A stretch of 64,000 nt of DNA from Tritrichomonas musculus (Eukaryota > Parabasalia > Tritrichomonadida > Tritrichomonadidae): assembly GCA_039105265.1 (NCBI GenBank), contig JAPFFF010000051.1, positions 496,001 to 560,000 on the forward strand. The letters are read 5' to 3'. The stretch's first letter is position 1, and each line of letters begins with the position of its first letter. Under the pieces are notes generated by a model that saw only the letters and a list, made by a program, of their open reading frames with translations, had not been told where the DNA came from and did no database searches. The position numbers were made by a program, and so were the translations under genes. This document shows, piece after piece, positions 61,949-64,000 of this stretch.

Positions 61949-62953
61949 CTAGGATGCATTTAAGTCATATCTTTTATGCTTCGTCTTAGATTTTGAAACA
62001 GGAGCAGGTTTTGTGGAAGAGGCTGGGCTAGCAAGAAAAGACTTATCTATTTCTTTACAATTTTCGATATACTCTTTGTATTCTTCTTCATCAACTCCTT
62101 TAAACCATAATCCTTTTTGGGTTTCAAAAATATCACAAAGTTCTTTAAATGATGGCCTGAGATCAGGATTATTATCACAACATCTGATATAAATTTGATA
62201 TTGTTCATCACTTGCGCCTTTTGGTTTTAAGAATCGAGCTCCGTCACCAACACGCGTATATAAATCTTCTTCATCTTGAATTTTTCCTAGTCCATCGTCA
62301 AGTGCTGTTAAATGTCCGAAAAATTGAAGGTATGAAACACCAAATGAAAAAACATCAATTTTATTTGTATATGTTTTATAATCTTCTGTAAATAGTTCAG
62401 GTGCCATATAAATTGGACTTCCAATGTTGGCTCTTGTTAAAAAAAGATTTTCTTCAACTTTGCGCGATAGACCAAAGTCAGCAATACAGATATCGTAGTT
62501 CTCGTCAAGAAATACGTTTGCAGGTTTAAAATCACGGTGAATTATACTTTTATCATGAAGAAATTGCATTGTTGAACATATCCCATATAATGCACACATC
62601 ATTTTGGTTGGCGTAAAAGCTTTATCTGGCTTTCCTCTATTAAGTTTGTGAATATGCTGCTCTAATGATCCGTGCGCCATGAATGGAGTAACAATTTTTG
62701 GAGGTGGATCCAACGAAAAAGCTAGTAACTGAAGGCATTTTGGATGTTTAATATTAGCGAGAATCTGAAGTTCACGAAGTAAACTTATTGATAAATCCAT
62801 ATCAATTAAATCGTCAATCAAAGTTTTAACAGCTACATGCTTATGATCTGATTTTCGATATCCTTCGTTGACATATCCAAACGATCCATGATTTAATTCT
62901 TCTGGGTTAATGTCGTATTGATTTTCAATATCTCCTGCAAAATTGGATAGCAT
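61949..62953 (-). CDS. active-type protein kinase
   Basis: 334 residues. Kinase at about 16-285: LNHGSFGYVNEGYR, VAVKTL, ILANIKHPKCLQLLAF, IIHRDFKPANVFLD, IADFGLSRKV, IGSPIYMAPELF, DVFSFGVSYLQFF, CDNNPDLRPSFKEL. All catalytic residues are kept. TKL-like trichomonad kinase with a short tail rich in Ser, Pro and Lys (SPASSTKPAPVSKSKTKHKR) that may direct nuclear localisation. No extra domain, no signal peptide. Confidence 0.93.
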   Translation of the reverse strand: MLSNFAGDIENQYDINPEELNHGSFGYVNEGYRKSDHKHVAVKTLIDDLIDMDLSISLLRELQILANIKHPKCLQLLAFSLDPPPKIVTPFMAHGSLEQHIHKLNRGKPDKAFTPTKMMCALYGICSTMQFLHDKSIIHRDFKPANVFLDENYDICIADFGLSRKVEENLFLTRANIGSPIYMAPELFTEDYKTYTNKIDVFSFGVSYLQFFGHLTALDDGLGKIQDEEDLYTRVGDGARFLKPKGASDEQYQIYIRCCDNNPDLRPSFKELCDIFETQKGLWFKGVDEEEYKEYIENCKEIDKSFLASPASSTKPAPVSKSKTKHKRYDLNAS

Positions 62954-63009
62954 TTTTCAAAAAATCAATAAATAGGGGTATACCTTAAAATTTTTGTCTA
63001 AATTTTACA
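62954..63009. other. kinase upstream spacer with left target copy
   Basis: aattttaca at 63001-63009 matches 63687-63695 beyond the other end of the TIR element; candidate target-site duplication. Confidence 0.45.
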
Positions 63010-63686
63010 ATGGGGTTCAACCGCCAAAAAAATGTCAGAAAAATAATATTTTAATTTTTTTAAAAAAATAAATGGATAGTTTTGTTCTTCATTTCATAAG
63101 CTTTGATTTGAAATATTTTATTTTAGAATTCATCTGTACACTCACAAATGGCAGACACTTTTAATTTGAAGATAAAATTTTGACCTTTTTTAATCGTCAA
63201 AAGTTAAAATCTTCAAAAGATTTGATTTTTTTGGAAAAATTATTCGTAGAACATGAAAATATATCATGTACAATGTATTAAGCTAATAAAAAAGACAATC
63301 GACCAGTTATTATAATAACAGTTAAAGTCGCTATTTTTTTCGCATAACATGTCATGATAACTCTCAATGTCCGCCATTTATGAGTGAATTGATGAAATTA
63401 AATAAAAACAATTTTTTAAAAATAGGGTTATATTAATCTTTATTTTTTAATATATGGATTAAAATAAAACACATTATTTATTAATTTATATATAGTTTTC
63501 ATATGACATGTCATGATAACTACATTCGTCCGCCATTTATGAATGTACAGTTGAAATCAGATAAAAATATTTTTTATAAAATTTATTTTTATTACACTTT
63601 AAATCCCCATATTTATTTAAAGCCAAACTCAAATTTTACCTCTCTCTTTTAAAATTTGACATTTTTTTGGCGGTTGAACCCCCTAT
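63010..63686. mobile_element. MITE-like element with perfect 26-bp TIRs
   Basis: 63012-63037 and 63657-63682 are perfect 26-bp inverted repeats beginning ggggttcaaccgccaaaaaa. A looser inverted similarity continues inward (left ctgtacactcacaaatggc near 63137; right revcomp ctgtacattcataaatggc). Flanked by aattttaca on both sides (63001-63009, 63687-63695), a candidate 9-bp target duplication of the Mutator type. Inside, a ~159-bp-spaced motif pair repeats (catgtcatgataact at 63348-63362 and 63507-63521; gtccgccatttatga at 63369-63383 and 63528-63542). No coding capacity, so non-autonomous. Confidence 0.75.
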
Positions 63687-63695
63687 AATTTTACA

Positions 63696-64000
63696 TAATA
63701 TGCTTATGATCGTAATTTAGTCTCATATATCTCATTAAAAATAATGCATTTTAATCATAAAATAAACATTATAATACATTTTATTATATTTAAATATTTT
63801 AAAAACCAAAATTCCAATTTATAAAAAACCACAAATATGTTTAATATCTGAAGATCTTGGTAATTGTTATTAATTTTGTAATCATTTTCATATCACATTT
63901 CATATCTGATATCATGATAATCAATAATCTCGGTAATAAATTTTTAAACTGATAATCAGATGTAAAAAAGTGACGTTTTTGAAATAAAATCTAGATTGGT
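63696..64000. other. AT-rich sequence to window end
   Basis: Nothing gene-like. Several atatgat/atcatgat-type short echoes near 63890-63925 only. Confidence 0.4.

Overview
The window looks like a piece of a parabasalid nuclear genome, most probably Tritrichomonas (T. foetus-like). The grounds are a very AT-rich background, intronless genes, expanded families of odd protein kinases fused to coiled coils, F5/8-type-C or RCC1 domains, BTB/F5/8C proteins, Myb and Tubby families, and a Maverick/Polinton with intact-looking genes. The species call is inference; the parabasalid call is stronger.

Region 1 (1 to about 16.2 kb) is most of a Polinton/Maverick whose left end lies outside the window. It carries a protein-primed type B DNA polymerase, an RVE-type integrase, a very large fibre-like protein, a double-jelly-roll major capsid candidate, a small pVI-like amphipathic protein, an A32-type packaging ATPase and several unassigned proteins. 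All visible reading frames are open, so it looks whole in this part and is probably young. A GC-richer non-coding stretch at about 15.96-16.22 kb is the likely right terminal repeat.

Region 2 (16.5-31 kb) is a neighbourhood of signalling-type host genes and their wrecks: a BTB-coiled coil-F5/8C protein, a broken kinase/F5/8C gene, a decayed coiled-coil repeat, a frameshifted HtrL/YibB-like gene, a caspase-fold protein with an altered catalytic dyad, a tandem double pseudokinase, a kinase remnant, an intact kinase-coiled coil-F5/8C-F5/8C gene and a CoA-dependent acyltransferase-like enzyme.

Region 3 (32-42.2 kb) has a GH3 beta-glucosidase, tRNA-Arg(TCG), a Tubby-domain protein, a three-repeat Myb factor, a Rho-like GTPase with an unusual switch II, and a beta-helix/double-RING protein.

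Region 4 (42.2-53.6 kb) is mostly AT-rich spacer. It holds a roughly 1.5 kb element with ~194-bp inverted arms, a large type I membrane surface protein whose signal-peptide region is interrupted by one stop, and a pair of ~325-bp direct repeats.

Region 5 (53.6-64 kb) has an RCC1-kinase, a decayed RBR/IBR ubiquitin-ligase piece, a second beta-helix/double-RING gene in opposite orientation that shares a 772-bp near-identical GC-rich tract with the first (a gene-conversion candidate), two unassigned genes of unlike composition bounded by strong hairpins, another active-looking kinase and a ~680-bp TIR element with a candidate 9-bp target duplication.

No rRNA, CRISPR array or bacterial-style operon was seen. 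All calls come from reading the sequence by eye; no similarity search was run.
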